64,000 bases of DNA from NCBI GenBank assembly GCA_963920665.1, contig OY987270.1, positions 620,001-684,000 of the forward strand. Reading direction: 5' to 3'. A program made the position numbers and the translations under genes. Origin of the DNA: Straminergon stramineum (lineage: Eukaryota > Streptophyta > Bryopsida > Hypnales > Calliergonaceae). Shown in pieces: positions 22,261-36,021 of this stretch (positions are counted from its first letter, which is position 1; each line of letters begins with the position of its first letter). The notes under the pieces were generated by a model, which saw only the letters and a program-made list of their open reading frames with translations, ran no database searches and was not told the origin of the DNA.

Positions 22261-23261
22261 AAATATTCAATTGTGAAAATTTCTCCAGATTTCAAATTGA
22301 TTTTCATAGTCTTCATTTTGTTAGTTGGACTCAAATATATAAAAATCTGATTTTTATGGAGAAAATTTAGATTGAGAGTAAAAAGGTAAAAGTGGCCAAA
22401 TACACTAGGAAGGCAATTTGGGTGACCTATTTTTAAAGAATCTTCTTATGTAGAGAAGTCAAAAATAATACCTTGAAGATGCAATTTTCAACATCATCGA
22501 AGAAAGAACCATTCAAACAATACCCACAAGACAATGATTTGGATGAGAAATGATTTGTCATCTTCACTCAAATTGTTCAAGACAGCACCCAAACACCAAA
22601 AAATGGTGTTGGGTGGTGCTTTTAGGTTAACTCTAGAAAGATGTAGCTCCCACAACCAAGGTAGTCACTAAAATACTTTGATTATTTGACTAATAAGTGC
22701 ATTATTTGTTTCACTACAATAGTGAAGTCATCCATTGAATCTTTTTACTCTGCAGCATCCTCAGAGGGTTAAGAGATTCATAAGTAGGGTGGCATATTGA
22801 CATCTTTTACAACCCATTCTAATTTTTAGGCACTTCACGCTAAGATAACAACTAACACAAACAACACCTACAACCATTTGAATATGGATTTGAACATAGT
22901 TTCTATTATTGACCTTCAAACATTTAGTTGGATCTATTGAAAGGAAACATTATATATTTTAGAATGCATTTTTTGGACATTTTTTGAATAAATTATGAAT
23001 TGAAGTGTTGAAAATAGATGAACGCAAAATCAATCCAAAACTTTCTGAAATGTGAGTTATACATTTTAGCCAAGAATTATAGAAACAAGTCACAATTATA
23101 TTGAATTTTCCTATTTTTTTATACAGTCACTCCAAGTCATAGATAAGACAATTGGAGTATTACCACCCTTAATCTCCAAATGTACACAAATCAAAAAAGG
23201 TAATGACCTTTCTATCCAATACATACTAATGGGAAAAAATTGGACTAACTTTACAAATTCC
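22261..23261. other. AT-rich stretch, nothing recognised
   Basis: No coding signal, no paired termini and no array. Confidence 0.45.
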
Positions 23262-23265
23262 TTAA

Positions 23266-24194
23266 CCCCTAAATGTTTTTTACTATGTTTTTTTCAAAAA
23301 TGCTCTAAAACTATCATTTCTAGGACAAGTACTGAATTTTAGGAAAAAAAAATTTCTTGACATATGTAACCTTAAGATCTTGTAGTACACTCATTTGAGA
23401 AGATATGAAGAAAAAATTCCGAAATTTCCACTATGTAGATTGTAAGATATTTAGCATATAAATTTGCAAACATCCTTATTTTGTCTATGTGAAAAAGCAA
23501 GTAGCTGCACTTTCCAAGGCTGCATTTGTATGAAAAAAATTCCAAAATGGTGGTTACTCTTTGGATTCATTCTTCAAGGCAAGTTGGCTACATGCTTGAA
23601 AAAAATTCAGATCATTTATAATTGTACAACATATAGGAAAAAAATAGTTAGTAGAAAGAAGTAGAGAATGATTCAAAATACTAAATTGTTAAGGATTTTG
23701 TTATGGAATTGAAAAATGTCAATCCCAATGGTTGTAATGTTGTAATAAACTATCTACATCCTATGATTTTTTTTTTCCCAAAAATATTGAAAATTGACTT
23801 AAATAAAGGACTTCAAAGTTTATTTTAGAGTAGAGAATCCAAAACTGCCCACAAATTGAAACTCCTCATAATTTTCTTCTCATTAATCAAAATGGAATGA
23901 TTCCAAGCTTTCTATGTATATATAAATCTTAAAAACCAATTTCAGATTTTTATTTCTTAAAAAAGTGTTTTTTTAAGAAATTTTTGGGTTGCTGGAAGAT
24001 CAATGAAAATGACATATTATGCCATAACTTTTTTACCACGTAGTCAAAAGTTATGAAAATTTTTGGGCCTTAAAGCTACTCCTTGGGCACATGTTGAGTG
24101 AAAATTTCAATGAAGAAAAAGATAAACTCCATTCGTAGTAAGCTACCCAAAATCGCCATGTTGCCAAAAAAACTGCAATTTGGTCCTTTAGGGG
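23266..24194 (+). mobile_element. Full-length class B piggyBac-like element (reference copy)
   Basis: TTAA at 23262-23265 and 24195-24198. Ends CCCCTAAATG and GGTCCTTTAGGGG. It is 929 bp with no insertion, so it serves as the reference for the other class B copies. The body includes TAGGAAAAAAATAGTTAGTA, CATTAATCAAAATGGAATGA and CGTAGTCAAAAGTTATGAAA. The frame at 23464-23664 has a counterpart at 62351-62539, but the frame is not kept in other copies, so shared DNA rather than a protein is the likely reason. Confidence 0.85.
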
Positions 24195-24198
24195 TTAA

Positions 24199-27100
24199 GT
24201 TACACACCGTCTTCAATGTCTGCTTGTTCTTTCATAGTGACTAGAGTCTGAGTAAGAGGTAGATAAATGCACAGTAGGGGCACCACTTCTTAAACAAAGA
24301 TTTTACAAAAATTAATATGCTTTGACCATAATGTGCATTTTGCTAAAACCACTTGCTATAAATCTAATATCATATATATACACCATAGAGACAAATACCA
24401 TGTTGATAAAATTGATTCATCTCTAAAATTTTGAATTTCAAAACTTCCATTCTAGTAATTGTGTGACCAATTTCTCTCTAAACTCTAATATTTAATATTG
24501 CCCATATTTAGATTCAAATTCAATAATTCAATAATATTTTTACTTTCAATTTTTTGTAATATTCAAACTAAAAAAATACCAAAAAGGTTCAATTTTTTGG
24601 GAGGAACTTTGATTTTATATCTTTGAATACATGAAAATTTAATAGCTTAAAATTCCACCAACATCCCTTTTTCCATGAAATTTGTGGTGTAGTTTTGCAC
24701 AAGGACATGCAATGTCTTTAGGGAATGTAATGTCTTTGTGTGAATAAGGTCACAATTTCATGATTCTTTTATGATATCAATATAAAATTGACATTCCACA
24801 ACCATTTAAAAATAATTTTACAATGAGATGACTTTTCTATACTTGTCCATGTTTTTTTTCAAATCTCAAATTTTGCTCATTTACCGTAGTAGGATAAAAA
24901 AAGCATTGACCATATTGTATATTTGCCCAAGTTCTCTTTTTCTTTATTCTATTACTAATTATAGAAGAAGAACATTGAAAGAATGACTTTGGAGTTGTGC
25001 ATAAGGAAAATATGTGTTAGGCCTTGCCTAATTGGAGGCGCTAGATTGTGGTCAAATCTAGAGTTGTTCCACTTTGCCATCACTAAGACCACAATATAGA
25101 TATTGGCAAATTGGATTTTGAAAATGGAGGTTGGCGACAATGTTACAAGAGTCCACTATGCATTACATTTAATTGAGTATCTTTTTTCTTTTCATAATTG
25201 TAAAAAGGGCAACATGATTTTTAGCCAATCAATGCAATAGAATAAATCACATTGACCTCATCTTGTTGCAAGATGAGTCAACCCTATCATAATAAAAAAA
25301 TATATATATTTAAGTAGACAAGCACATTTTTGTAGGCTACCCAATTCCACCATTCTCCTTATGCCATCACCTCCTCCAAAATCATCCAAATCCATTTTGT
25401 TTTGAAATAAATCATTGTAGTAACTATGTGACTAAAATAGGATAGTGGCAAAATGGTTTTAAACTTGCAAAAGGGTGGTAATGGAGATCTAAGTGGAAAA
25501 TTTAGATATACTAGATTTGGGGCAATGACAACTATGCATTTTGATGGATTGGGGGGTACATGTTGGAGATGGAATCCTCTCCCTCTTTAAGTTTTATGGT
25601 TAACACTTGGGTACCATTGGTTAAATGAGAAAGTAGTTTTGGGGTTGTTTATAGGATGTTCATGATTCCACTCTATGAATGGTTTTGTAGTTTCAAGGTA
25701 GAACACTTCACAAATCTACTTAATTTTGAATTTTAATGAGAGAATTATAATTCTACTTGGGTTTGATTTGTGAAACAAGTACACACCTTTGAAAAATGTG
25801 TGCCCCACTTGGAATTGAAATTTTATCATACATCTTCACAATTGTAAAAATTTGGATTACTCTTCATCAATGAGGGGTAAATTCATTTTAAAAATTTACA
25901 AACATTTTAACCTAAAATTCCTATATTCTCTAACAAACTCAACAAATAGTCAAACATAGCACATATGCTTTTAGAAGCCCATGCAAGTGACAATGTTACG
26001 ACTAATCATCTTGCTCTTGTCCATATCCAAGGTTATAAAATCTTGTTTGCTTAAAATGAGTTATTTCCATCAAAAAAATCAAAACTGATGTGTCTTTTAC
26101 TATATAGTATGAAAAAACTAACATGTGATGTTTTAATGTTACAACATGATGATTGCAATAAAGACACATATTATTTGCTTTAACAATTTGCATGTTAAAA
26201 AAATTTCAAACATAATTTATGGAGCAATAATCTAGTGTAACAAAACTTGATTAATAGTGAAGGCATAAATAATTTTTTTTTTCAAAATCAATTTGAATAG
26301 GGAATATTGATTTTTGGAGATATATCACATTGTAGTCTTAGAGGGGTTAGGAGCACCCATTCTAAAAAATTGAGTCTGAAATTTAGAAAAGAAGTTTTCT
26401 TCATAGACTTGCAACTATTGTAAGAAGGATTTTATATAAAGTTAATTCCATATTGTATGATTTTGCAACTTAGATTTTATAGGACATAGAAAAAAACAAT
26501 GTGGGAAATGTTGTCCATCTTCATAGCATTTTGACAAATGATAATTCCAATTTTTAGTTTCTTCATTTTTTAAATTAAAATTTTGAAGTGCCTATTTTCT
26601 TGAAATTTTGCATTGTTCAATTTTCCTACTTAGAGTATAAATCTACTTTATATCTCTGTTTTATAATCTTCTTAAAATTGAAAATAATGAATTCTTTTAA
26701 TAATAAAGTATTTCTTTTCATTTTATATAAAAAAATTCAAAAAACTTAAGTATTAGACTAAAATGCAACAAATAGTATAAGTCTTCTTTAGAATCACTCA
26801 AAACTTTTTGTTTGGGAAAAACAACAATGTATTACTATATAACATAGTCATTCATTTTTTTATTAGATGCAAATTGTAATTACTAATGAGTCATGCAAAA
26901 TAATCTTATAGATTTAAATGATCATTTTTTAAAAATTCCATAGGAAGTGGACTTATATTACTTTGGCAAGGTTTTTATTTATTTATTCCTAATTTAAGAT
27001 TTGTACATTGTGGATCACAACTTTTCTATGTACAAATTTTCATCAAATTTGTAGAAATCACTTGTTCTATGATAGCATATGTTTATATTTTATCAAGTGC

Positions 27101-28600
27101 TATAAGAAACAAGAGAGTAATACTTAAAAAATTATGAGAGAAATAAAAGTATTTAAATTGTAGAATGAATAGGGCTAGAAAAACAATGTGATGCAAAATT
27201 TATAAATTCCCATATCAAAGGACATATATATTGTGGATGAAATTTGACTTAAAGGTAATAAATATATTTGTAATCAACAATTTTTTGAATTTCATAATTT
27301 ATCCATGTAAAAAAAAACATGCTAAGAGAATCCCAAATCATCTTAAGTTTGAATTGTTGATAAAACTCTAAAAAAATTAAAATAATTTAACTCCTAAGAG
27401 AACCAACATTCACTAGGTAGATGATGATTGTTTTCAAGAGTTTATTGAAAGAGCTTTATGAAATTGATGAAGCACATCCAAATATGGTGGAAGAACAACT
27501 TCGGGCTATTTTTTTGTAATGAATAGCTAACTTTGTCACTTGATGCTTCATGATTTTTGTACAAGATTCTTAATCAATGCTTCCGAAGATGGGAAGAAAC
27601 AAAAAACTTGCAAAATAAAGATCATTTGTTTAGATCCTTCTCAAGTCATCAAAATTATTTTGCTTCAAAAGTAACCAACTAACATTCCCCCTTCAATTAG
27701 GCTATCTTAGGATTCAATCATACAAATTATGCTCAAATACTTTAGTTGTAATTAAGGTAGGAGCATCTATTCTCAGAATTGTCTAATAATCAACATCCGA
27801 AAGACTATAAATTTCTAACAAAGGTTTGGTAAACCATCAATAGAAGATTTCCTTGGGAGAAATCATTGAACAAATGCCATTCTATGAATATGCAAATTTG
27901 GTATTCATTACATTTTATCAACATGTTGTTATGCTTCATTTATGGGTCAACAATGCTAGTATGTGAGCCCATGAATGCGAGCTTATGAGCATTGAGCCTA
28001 CATTATAGGTTATGTATAATATAGATACCACACACTATAGAAGGTATATGTATCATAAACACCTATAATATGGGTATTTGCCATCTTCATTGTGTGTACA
28101 CCTCCACATTAGGGGAGAATTGAACCCAAGAAGGGGCCAGTTCTAAGAGCAAAAACTTGGGTGGGAAAGACCCTTCTCAATTCACTAATTGAGCCAAGAT
28201 TTGTATGACAAGCTCAAATATTCGTCATGATTACCCAACCCATCTCCACAATCTCATCTCCACTACCCAATCCATCTCTAAGATTTCTTGATTTTGTGAT
28301 GGAGGATGGCTAGCACATGCTTTCAACAAATTTCCACATGTCAAGTGCCTATTACGGTGATAGTAATGATGATGTGGACAAAATCATACTCTCCTCAAAT
28401 CCTCAATTAGTACTAAAACTAGTAAAAAAATCTCAAAGCCCTTCAATTGGGTTCATTTCTCCCCTAATGAAATCAAACACATATCTAATATGTGGAAAAA
28501 TCTAGTTTAAAACCAGACTTTGTTCCTTCATAACTTTTGCATATAGTATCCAAATGCCACGTTCTTTGGTGCGTTGGAACCTCCTTCCACTTGTCAATAA
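24199..28600. other. Long AT-rich stretch without recognised genes
   Basis: About 4.4 kb, AT-rich, with frames no longer than about 63 aa. A phrase near 26315-26350 ending AGAGGGGTTAGG resembles a decayed class C right end. No other repeat termini could be paired. Confidence 0.45.
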
Positions 28601-28659
28601 GAAAATATCAAAGAATTGACCAGTCTAATCATATTAACTAGGCACAATAGCAAAAAAAA

Positions 28660-29110
28660 AAAGTGGTCGTTTGCAGGGTACCCACCTTATATTATTGTAA
28701 GACCAGAACGAAGTGTAACTGACATTACAGGATTTCCATCTTTGCTTGATCAGTCTGCGAGTAAGTTATCAGTTGAGTGTGATAATGGGCTCATACCAAC
28801 CATCACCATCATGTGGGAAATCAGTTGCTCCACCCGTCAACAGAAAAATATGCCAATTCCCAGGCTCCCCGTCACTTCCACCTTTGCGGGTACAGTACAA
28901 TACAATACTTCCCGAGAAGCTAAGGTATCTGACTCACCACTGTGATCATCAAATTTGCAACAGACACGCTTTCAATCTTTATGGATGTACGACAACATTA
29001 CCCACTGCTCTTGGGGCTTGCTCGCTCATGGGCCTTCCAACTCCTCAGCTTTTGTTTGCCGCGAAACGCGTTTTGTATCATTGCAAACACATTTTATATA
29101 ATCTCTAAAG
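28660..29110 (-). pseudogene. GC-richer patch with decayed reading frames, possible gene or retroelement remnant
   Basis: Composition rises above the surrounding AT-rich DNA. On the minus strand two overlapping frames stay open for roughly 35-40 codons (about 28950 to 28780) and resume in a shifted frame, ending in stops. On the plus strand frames of 109 and 120 aa (28616-28945, 28746-29108) are also open. No family motif is visible in any frame, so direction and identity are undecided. It could be a fragment of a retroelement or a captured exon. Confidence 0.2.
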
Positions 29111-29401
29111 TAGGAGGTTCTTGATGTGTCCCCTCATATCTAGGAAAGAGTGACATGTTCCTTGATATATCTATGATTGTCATTGATGAGGTGCGACGTC
29201 GGCTTGGAGGGACTGTCATTTATGGACCTCGTGCCTTGTGTGAAAAGATGTTGGTTTTGTCTTATAAATGATAGAATTGTGAGTGAGTGGGTTACATATG
29301 TGTGTATATATGTTGGATTTTGTGTACTTGGAGTGGCATAGATATGAGGTATAATTGAATGTAGGACTAAGGTAACTACATGTAATAAATGCTTCCAACT
29401 A

Positions 29402-29601
29402 NNNNNNNNNNNNNNNNNNNNNNNNNNNNNNNNNNNNNNNNNNNNNNNNNNNNNNNNNNNNNNNNNNNNNNNNNNNNNNNNNNNNNNNNNNNNNNNNNNN
29501 NNNNNNNNNNNNNNNNNNNNNNNNNNNNNNNNNNNNNNNNNNNNNNNNNNNNNNNNNNNNNNNNNNNNNNNNNNNNNNNNNNNNNNNNNNNNNNNNNNNN
29601 N
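29402..29601. other. Assembly gap, 200 N
   Basis: Exactly 200 unknown bases. The round size suggests a placeholder, so true distance and even continuity across it are uncertain. Translated frames that cross it have no meaning. Confidence 1.
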
Positions 29602-31699
29602 AAAAAGAAATCCTTGGATGTAGAAGTGGACAAGGGATTGGTTGGAGCATATAGTAAACATTTGGGAAAGATCAAGCAATATTTTTGGTTTCCTAATGTA
29701 CCTCGTTTAATTGCATGGCTCTAAAAACAATCTTCCATTCCCCTAATCCTTGTGAAAACTATTATAGCCAGCTATGAGGATTGGCAAAATTAAACAAAAG
29801 AAAAAATTGAATTTTTTGGAAATTACTCTAATTGAAAAGCAACCAAAAAACAAATTAATTAATATTGCAAATGCCAAACTATCAAAAAATGGACCAAATG
29901 GGACACATGTAAATCTGAAAGTAATAAATCTACCACCCATTAAATGTTCCTCTATAAGGCACTAAGTTATTGAAAAATAATATAAAAATTGAAATTGAAA
30001 TGATGACCCTCATAGCTGGGTGTGGTATTCATTATTACATTTGGTCAAAAATGGCAAACTCTTCTTTTGTGAATATTTGAAATAGAGACCCCCCAAGTCA
30101 TTCTTTTTAGGAAAAAAAAGTTTAATTTCCAAAAACAAAATTTTGATTGAAGAAACTTCAAAATTCATTTAATCAAAGTCATCGGAAATTGGGAGAAAGC
30201 ATGATTGTCGTGAACAAGAACCCATGGCTAGATTTTTCTTATTTTGAATTCCAAAAACTTTGACTTCATTTGAGAAATCACAATTTGGAAGTGATTTTGG
30301 AATATGGATCCCTTTTCAACATTTAGTGAGGATAAGATATCTCATTCAAGATTTTGGATATAGTTTATAAAACCAAACCCAATGATTTAAGAAAAATTCA
30401 GATTTTGTTTGTAAGGATTTTTACTTTTGTTTCAAAGACCACATAACACAAAAGTTGGTAGTGATTGAAAAATTAATGAGGCTCCTTGTATGTAAGTATT
30501 ATGCTTTTTGAAATTGCTTTTGTTTTCTTAACTTTTTTGAGGAGTTCTCCAAAAGCCCAAAACCTCAAAAATATTTGAAAAGTAGTGGTTAACATGGTGA
30601 CCATGCAAAATAACCATAGAATTCAATATAATATTTTCTTGTTGTTGAATGTGACCATAGGAAGTGACCACCTAAGACTAGAATTTCATCTAAATATGTA
30701 ATGGTACTTTACAAGGTATTGGTGTATTTTTCATGTCCTTGGACAATCACAACTTTAAAAAACTCATGTAGTCATGCTCAAGTCTTTAAAGACACCACCT
30801 TTAAGACAAAGACTAGGTTTAACCTTTATAAATTTAACTTAGTTTATCATTTCTTGATGTTTTTCCATCTTATTCTATGGATTCTAGATGGCCATGCCAT
30901 GCCATTAATCCAAAAGAGTTGAAGTGGTTGATTTGTATATTTTGATTGGAAAATACCATTCAATGCAAATTATATGATTTTCATGTGTTATTTTTGATCG
31001 ATGAGGTCATACTTCATGGTTGTATTATAGAATCGACCTCCAAAAGGAGACTCCAAGAGTATCTCCAATAGATTTAACATTCACTAGGTCAAAAATATTG
31101 TACTTCTTCTGATGGCTATGTCCCATCACCCTACCAAATTTAAGGCATTCAAATTATTCTTGGATTTATACAAGACCCTAACTCTAAAAAGATGGTTAAA
31201 AACTAATCACGATACATGCAATGTATTTTGGTAACTTTTAGCTTCTAATCATCCATTTTAGTTTTGAACTTTAAATATGAGCTCAACTTACTAATGAAAC
31301 AAAGCTTGCCAAGTGTAGTTTTTATTTGAATATAAAAAATTGAAACTTTCCTAATGTTAATAATTTTCTTGAAATTTAAAGTTGGGGCCTGCAACCAAGC
31401 CTATGAGTTTGGGCCCATTGATTTTCTAAATATAGAATGAAATGGATTCATGATTTTACATTGTAATCTTTTTCATTATTATGTCTTCAAAAAAATTAAG
31501 TTTTCATATTTTTTTTAGTGTATTTTGTATTAAAAAAATTCTTTGCTTTTTCTTCAAAAATTCGTTTTAATGTCAAATCTTTACATTACATTATATTTTT
31601 ATATTCTTATAAAAAGTGTAGGATTTATTTATTTTTGTTTTTTTTATAATGGAAAAATTGACTTATAACTTAAAAAATCATTTGAAGCTTCACAACTTG
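29602..31699. other. AT-rich stretch without recognised features
   Basis: About 2.1 kb after the gap. No frames above 75 aa other than those crossing the gap, no paired termini. Confidence 0.45.
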
Positions 31700-31703
31700 T
31701 TAA

Positions 31704-32510
31704 CCCCTAAAGGACTGACCTTGTGTTTTTGTCAACATAACTTTTTTGGGCAGGTACATGTCAGCGGAGTTTTGACTTATTTAGGCTGAAATTTTTTTAC
31801 AAGGTATGGACGAGGAATATCTTACATGTATGCTAAATTAAATTTCATTTGAGTATACAAGTGAAAAGTTATGATGCAAAATGTTGTTTGTTTCTCAACT
31901 CGGGCAGCTTGGGCAGATCTGAAAAAATCACTTTTTTCAAAAATAAAAATTTGAAATTGGTTTCCTAGATTTATATATGTGAGGAAAGCTTTCAATCGGT
32001 CCATTTTGATCAATGAGATGAAAGTTATGAGGAATTTTAGTTTGCGGGCAATTATGGAATCTCTACTCTAAAATAAACTTTGAAGTCCTTCATTTAACTC
32101 AATTTTTAATATTTTTTGAAAAAAATAAAATCATAGGATGTAGATTGTTTATTACAACATTACAACCATTGGGATTGGCATTTATCAATTCCATAATAAA
32201 AATTTTGCATACACCAAAGATGCACCACCATTTGGGACATTTTTTCATACAAATGTGACCCTCTAAAGTGTTGTTGCTTGTTTTTTTGTAGGGCAGAAAA
32301 ACTGATTTTTGTCACTTCAAATGTTAATATCTTGCAATCCACACGGTGTAAATTTCTGAAATTTTTTCCACATCTTTTCAAAACAACTTACTACAAGATC
32401 TTACGGTTTCATGTGTTCAAATTTATTTTTTCTCTTAAATTTGGTACTTTTGCTAAAAATGGCAATTTTGGAACGTTTTTGGTAAAAGCATAGTCAAGGA
32501 ACTTTAGGGG
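31704..32510 (-). mobile_element. Class B piggyBac-like element, internally shorter (807 bp)
   Basis: TTAA at 31700-31703 and 32511-32514. Ends CCCCTAAAGGACTGACC and AACTTTAGGGG. In reverse orientation it matches the class B reference, including ATGAGATGAAAGTTATGA and CATGTTAATATCTTGC-type words, but is about 120 bp shorter. The frames at 32160-32381 and 32278-32493 lie inside and are not conserved as protein. Confidence 0.85.
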
Positions 32511-32514
32511 TTAA

Positions 32515-33764
32515 TTTATAACATTTCTTCTTACCCCCTCAAGGTTTGACAACTTCTTGACAATAAAGTTTGTCAATGAGTTGTCCTACTTTGATATTTT
32601 TTTGCATATGGATGTGCTTGAGATTTTAATTTTAACAATATATAAGTATAGACTACTTTGTCTAGTATGTATGGATTTATGGAAAATATTGACTATTGGA
32701 TTTTTAGATTATAACGATTTTTTGTAATCAACTTATAGGCAAAAAAACTGCAACTTTGGTGGAAAAAAAATTATAAGAAGTAAGAAAAAATTTAAGCCCC
32801 CCCCCCCCATAAAAAAAACGGGTTGAAATTTTAGGCAAATGTAGCATTTTTTGAATTTAAAAATGAAAAGAAAAAAACTTTCGAATTTGTACACACACAT
32901 ACATCTTTTGGAACATCTTCAATAACAATGCCACCATTCCTTTCACTTTGACCTTGTCCAAAACCAATACACATTCCCCCTTTGTACAAGACTACATTTC
33001 CTAAATAAATTTTACAACACTTCTCACATTGAAATTTTGAAAATCCAAAAATTCTAGAAGTATATGAACTTGTTACTCTACAAAAGTCTACTTTACAAAA
33101 TATTGAGATTTGTTTCACTGCACCAAGAATTTGCTATTGACACTTGAAGAGGACACATTATGTCTTCTTAGGCCTTGAGGAGTTAAGTTAAAGCTTGTTC
33201 AAGGTTGAAAATTCTTGCAATGATATTTTAGAGTGTGGCAAATTCAAAATCCATACATTATCATGACATTTTCAAAACACTCTCCAATCTTGAATGAATA
33301 GTATTATCACTACATGCAAAGAAATGGTCATACATTCAAATGAAGAAACAATGTTTCATCTATAATTTCCAGATTTAAATAGCTTCATCACACCAATCAA
33401 GATTGCAAGTTACACTATGGTAACTACATCCAAAAGTGACCTCTTTCTAAATCCGACCTTTACAAATTCTTGCCTAAAATGTACTCCCACCATTCATGAA
33501 AGTCTGGAGTCGATTTTAGAAACACCTCTTTTTAGCACTTTGAAAATCCATAGGTTTTTCATAGAGTGTTCAAAAAATGCATTCTAAGAGAATCTAGAAT
33601 CCCCTTTTAACAACCAACAAGATCCTACAATAAGTTTTCGAATATAATAATGGAAACTCTGATGGATTGCTTAATATTCAGATGCTTTTGGGGGTGTAGT
33701 TACCTTAAATGGAAAAAATTCGAAAACCGATCTTTGAATCTGGAGGAGAAGTGGCAAGCAGCTA
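32515..33764. other. AT-rich stretch; contains a 12-C run
   Basis: No gene or paired termini. A run of 12 C lies at 32797-32808. The minus-strand frame at 32831-33118 (95 aa) has no recognisable motif. Confidence 0.45.
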
Positions 33765-33789
33765 CACTACAAGAGGCTTTGTCCTTGTA

Positions 33790-34620
33790 GCATCATCTAG
33801 CTTTCGTAGTATCATAGCTGCTCAACTTTCTCGAGGGTAGCTTCTACTATTGCTGCAAAATCTCCTCGAGGCGTAGCCCAAATCTCGCGTGATCCAAAAA
33901 GGTCTTGAAACAACAAACTGCAATTCAGTCCTTCAATTCCAAAGCTCGGATTCCAAATACCCCCGCCCGCGTATGGGCACCGAGACGTAAAGACCCGCAA
34001 AAGCTGGCCTCCTTGACCCTAAACCCAAGACATCCAGAACCTTCCTGCCCAAATGAATCCCAAGATGGCCAGCTTTGTTGTGACCACTGAGAAGGGGATG
34101 GAGAATGTTTTTTTGTACTTAAGAAAGCCATGGGGGAGGCAAGGCCATTCATTGCGATGGAGAGCTGTCCGACCTCCACGGCGGGTAAAGTGGGCTTCAT
34201 CATATATCTTAACTTAAGAAACTTATTTTCTGGGGGAGGAACGTACGCACTTGTTCTTGGGCATCTTGGATTTTGGGTTTGCTTTGGATTGTTTTGGGAA
34301 TTTGGGACTCGTCGGATGTTGGCACTCCCCTCTAGACTTGAGAGAGGAAATCATTCAAGCACTCAAAGCCAGTCTTTGATGTTGCATGTTGGGAATCTTG
34401 TTGAAGGTTTTTAAAATTGTGGTGGGGGTTTTACGACGACAAATTAATGCAAAGAGTTTTTTTCTTCGTAAGTTGGTAGTCCAATGAGGACTTTTCTGCA
34501 ATTTGGGGGGGCATTCACGAGCATAGGATCTGTTTGAGTTTGATGGGTACATCTCAAAGAATGGAAATTTGAAGCCTTGCTGGACTAGAATTAAAACTGG
34601 GGACTAGATTTGAAGCCTCC
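33790..34620. other. GC-richer segment, possible captured gene fragment
   Basis: Its composition is clearly richer than both flanks. Minus-strand frames at 33812-34000 (62 aa) and 33925-34203 (92 aa) overlap in different phases; a plus-strand frame of 94 aa lies at 34130-34414. None shows a family motif. A segment like this inside a possible CACTA element would fit gene-fragment capture, which is common for this superfamily, but I cannot identify a parent gene. Confidence 0.3.
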
Positions 34621-34982
34621 AATATTTAGACTCTTTGTTTGGTCTATCCATTGATCCATTATCACTAGTAGAAACAAGGGCCAGGGAGATTAGGGAAATG
34701 ACCCATGAGTAGATCTACATGTATGATAAAACTTAACCTCTTATTTTGCAATATTATGAGTTTATAATGTTAATTTTTTCAAACTTGACAAATTCAAAAC
34801 ATTATAAATTTATAATTTAAAAGAACTGAAAAAATAAGAAAGAGAAGAATTGAAATTGAAAAACTCATAGATTTGTGAATTTACAAACAAAAATATTCAA
34901 AGCTTTGAGTATACAATCTATAAGTTAACAATTGGTGAATTGACAAAGTACACATTTCAAATTGTACAATTTACATGTTTAA

Positions 34983-35766
34983 TCCCTAGAGGACCAAGGA
35001 GAATTTTGACTACATCATGGTTGAAAAGTTATTATATGATATGTTATTTTTTTTCTCAACTTGGACAACCTAGGTAACTTAGAAAAAATAAAACTTTTTA
35101 AGAAAAAAAATTCAATTGATTTTCTAGATTTTTGTATATGTAGAAAGCATTGAAGTATTCCATTTTGATGAATTAGATAAAAGTTATGAAGAGTTTTTGA
35201 TTGCAATCAATTATAGAATCTCTATTCTAAACTTTGAGATCTTTTATTTAACAGTTTTCAATATTTTGGGAAACAATAAAATAATAGGATGTAGATTGTT
35301 TATGACAACACTACAACCATTGCAATTGGCATTTTTCAATTCCATAAATAAGTTATGAACAATTTAGTATTTTAAATCATTCTCTACTTCTTTCTACTTA
35401 CTATTTTCTAATCATGAACATGAAATTTTTTAATCTATATTCCCAACATTATTTCTTCAGCATACTATGAAGAGTTGCAAGTTTTAGGATCTATACATTT
35501 TTGGATAAAATGTTTGAAATATGAATTCTGAAGTATCTGGGAAGAGTTGAAAATACTTCTTTTTGAAATCCAAGCATCATGATCTTGCAATTGGTAAGGT
35601 TTCTTATTCCAAAATTTTAGGAGGGCATACTCTAATAAGTTAACTAAAGGATCCTATGGTTGGATTTATAAAAAATAAATATAGATGAAGATTTTAGCCT
35701 TGCTTTGGAGATTGTCTAGTATTTTGATGTGGTTTTCAGCTTCTAAACATGAAAGAACTTTAGGGA
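34983..35766 (-). mobile_element. Class B piggyBac-like element, diverged (784 bp)
   Basis: TTAA precedes (34979-34982). The left end TCCCTAGAGGACC and the right end CTTTAGGGA before TTTA are one change from the usual forms. The body is the reverse complement of class B, closest to the copy at 56488-57519 (shared region near 35560-35660 that includes CATGATCTTGCAATTGGTAA). Confidence 0.7.
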
Positions 35767-36021
35767 TTTAAAGCTTTCAAGGATTTGAGATTTAAGTTTT
35801 TTTATATTTCAACATCCTAAAATCTTCAATTGGTCGTTGCTAGTAGTGTGTAGAAAAACAAAGTTATAGTTTAAATTATACCAAAAGGAACCTTGGATCT
35901 AGACCAAAGGGGTGGAGGCTTTGCATTGATAAAAGCTTCATAGGAGAAGATTTGAATAGGACCTTACTAAAAAAATGAGTTTGTGCAATAGGACAAAGCC
36001 TTTCAAAAGCCTCTTGTGGCA

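Larger units (their letters stand above)
33765..36021. mobile_element. Possible old CACTA element enclosing a GC-richer segment and a class B insertion
   Basis: The left end reads CACTACAAGAGGCTTTGTCC. Near 36007-36021 the sequence AAAGCCTCTTGTGGCA is its inverse, with changes in the last bases and a short internal duplication (two GCCT..AAAG words). If these are its ends, the element spans about 2.26 kb and contains the class B copy at 34983-35766. Flanking triplets (CTA, TAG) do not match, so target-site support is missing. Confidence 0.35.

Noticed and set aside
29140..29679. 179-aa frame and others across 29402-29601
   Set aside because: They run through 200 unknown bases.
34668..34690. 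CACTAGTAGAAACAAGGG as a CACTA terminus
   Set aside because: The start is convincing, but no inverse partner and no 3-bp duplication could be found in the window.
33765..35848. CTAGTAGTG at about 35840 as the right end of the CACTA-like element starting at 33765
   Set aside because: The inverse match stops after about nine bases and the flanking triplets differ; the AAAGCCTCTTGTGG site near 36010 pairs better.
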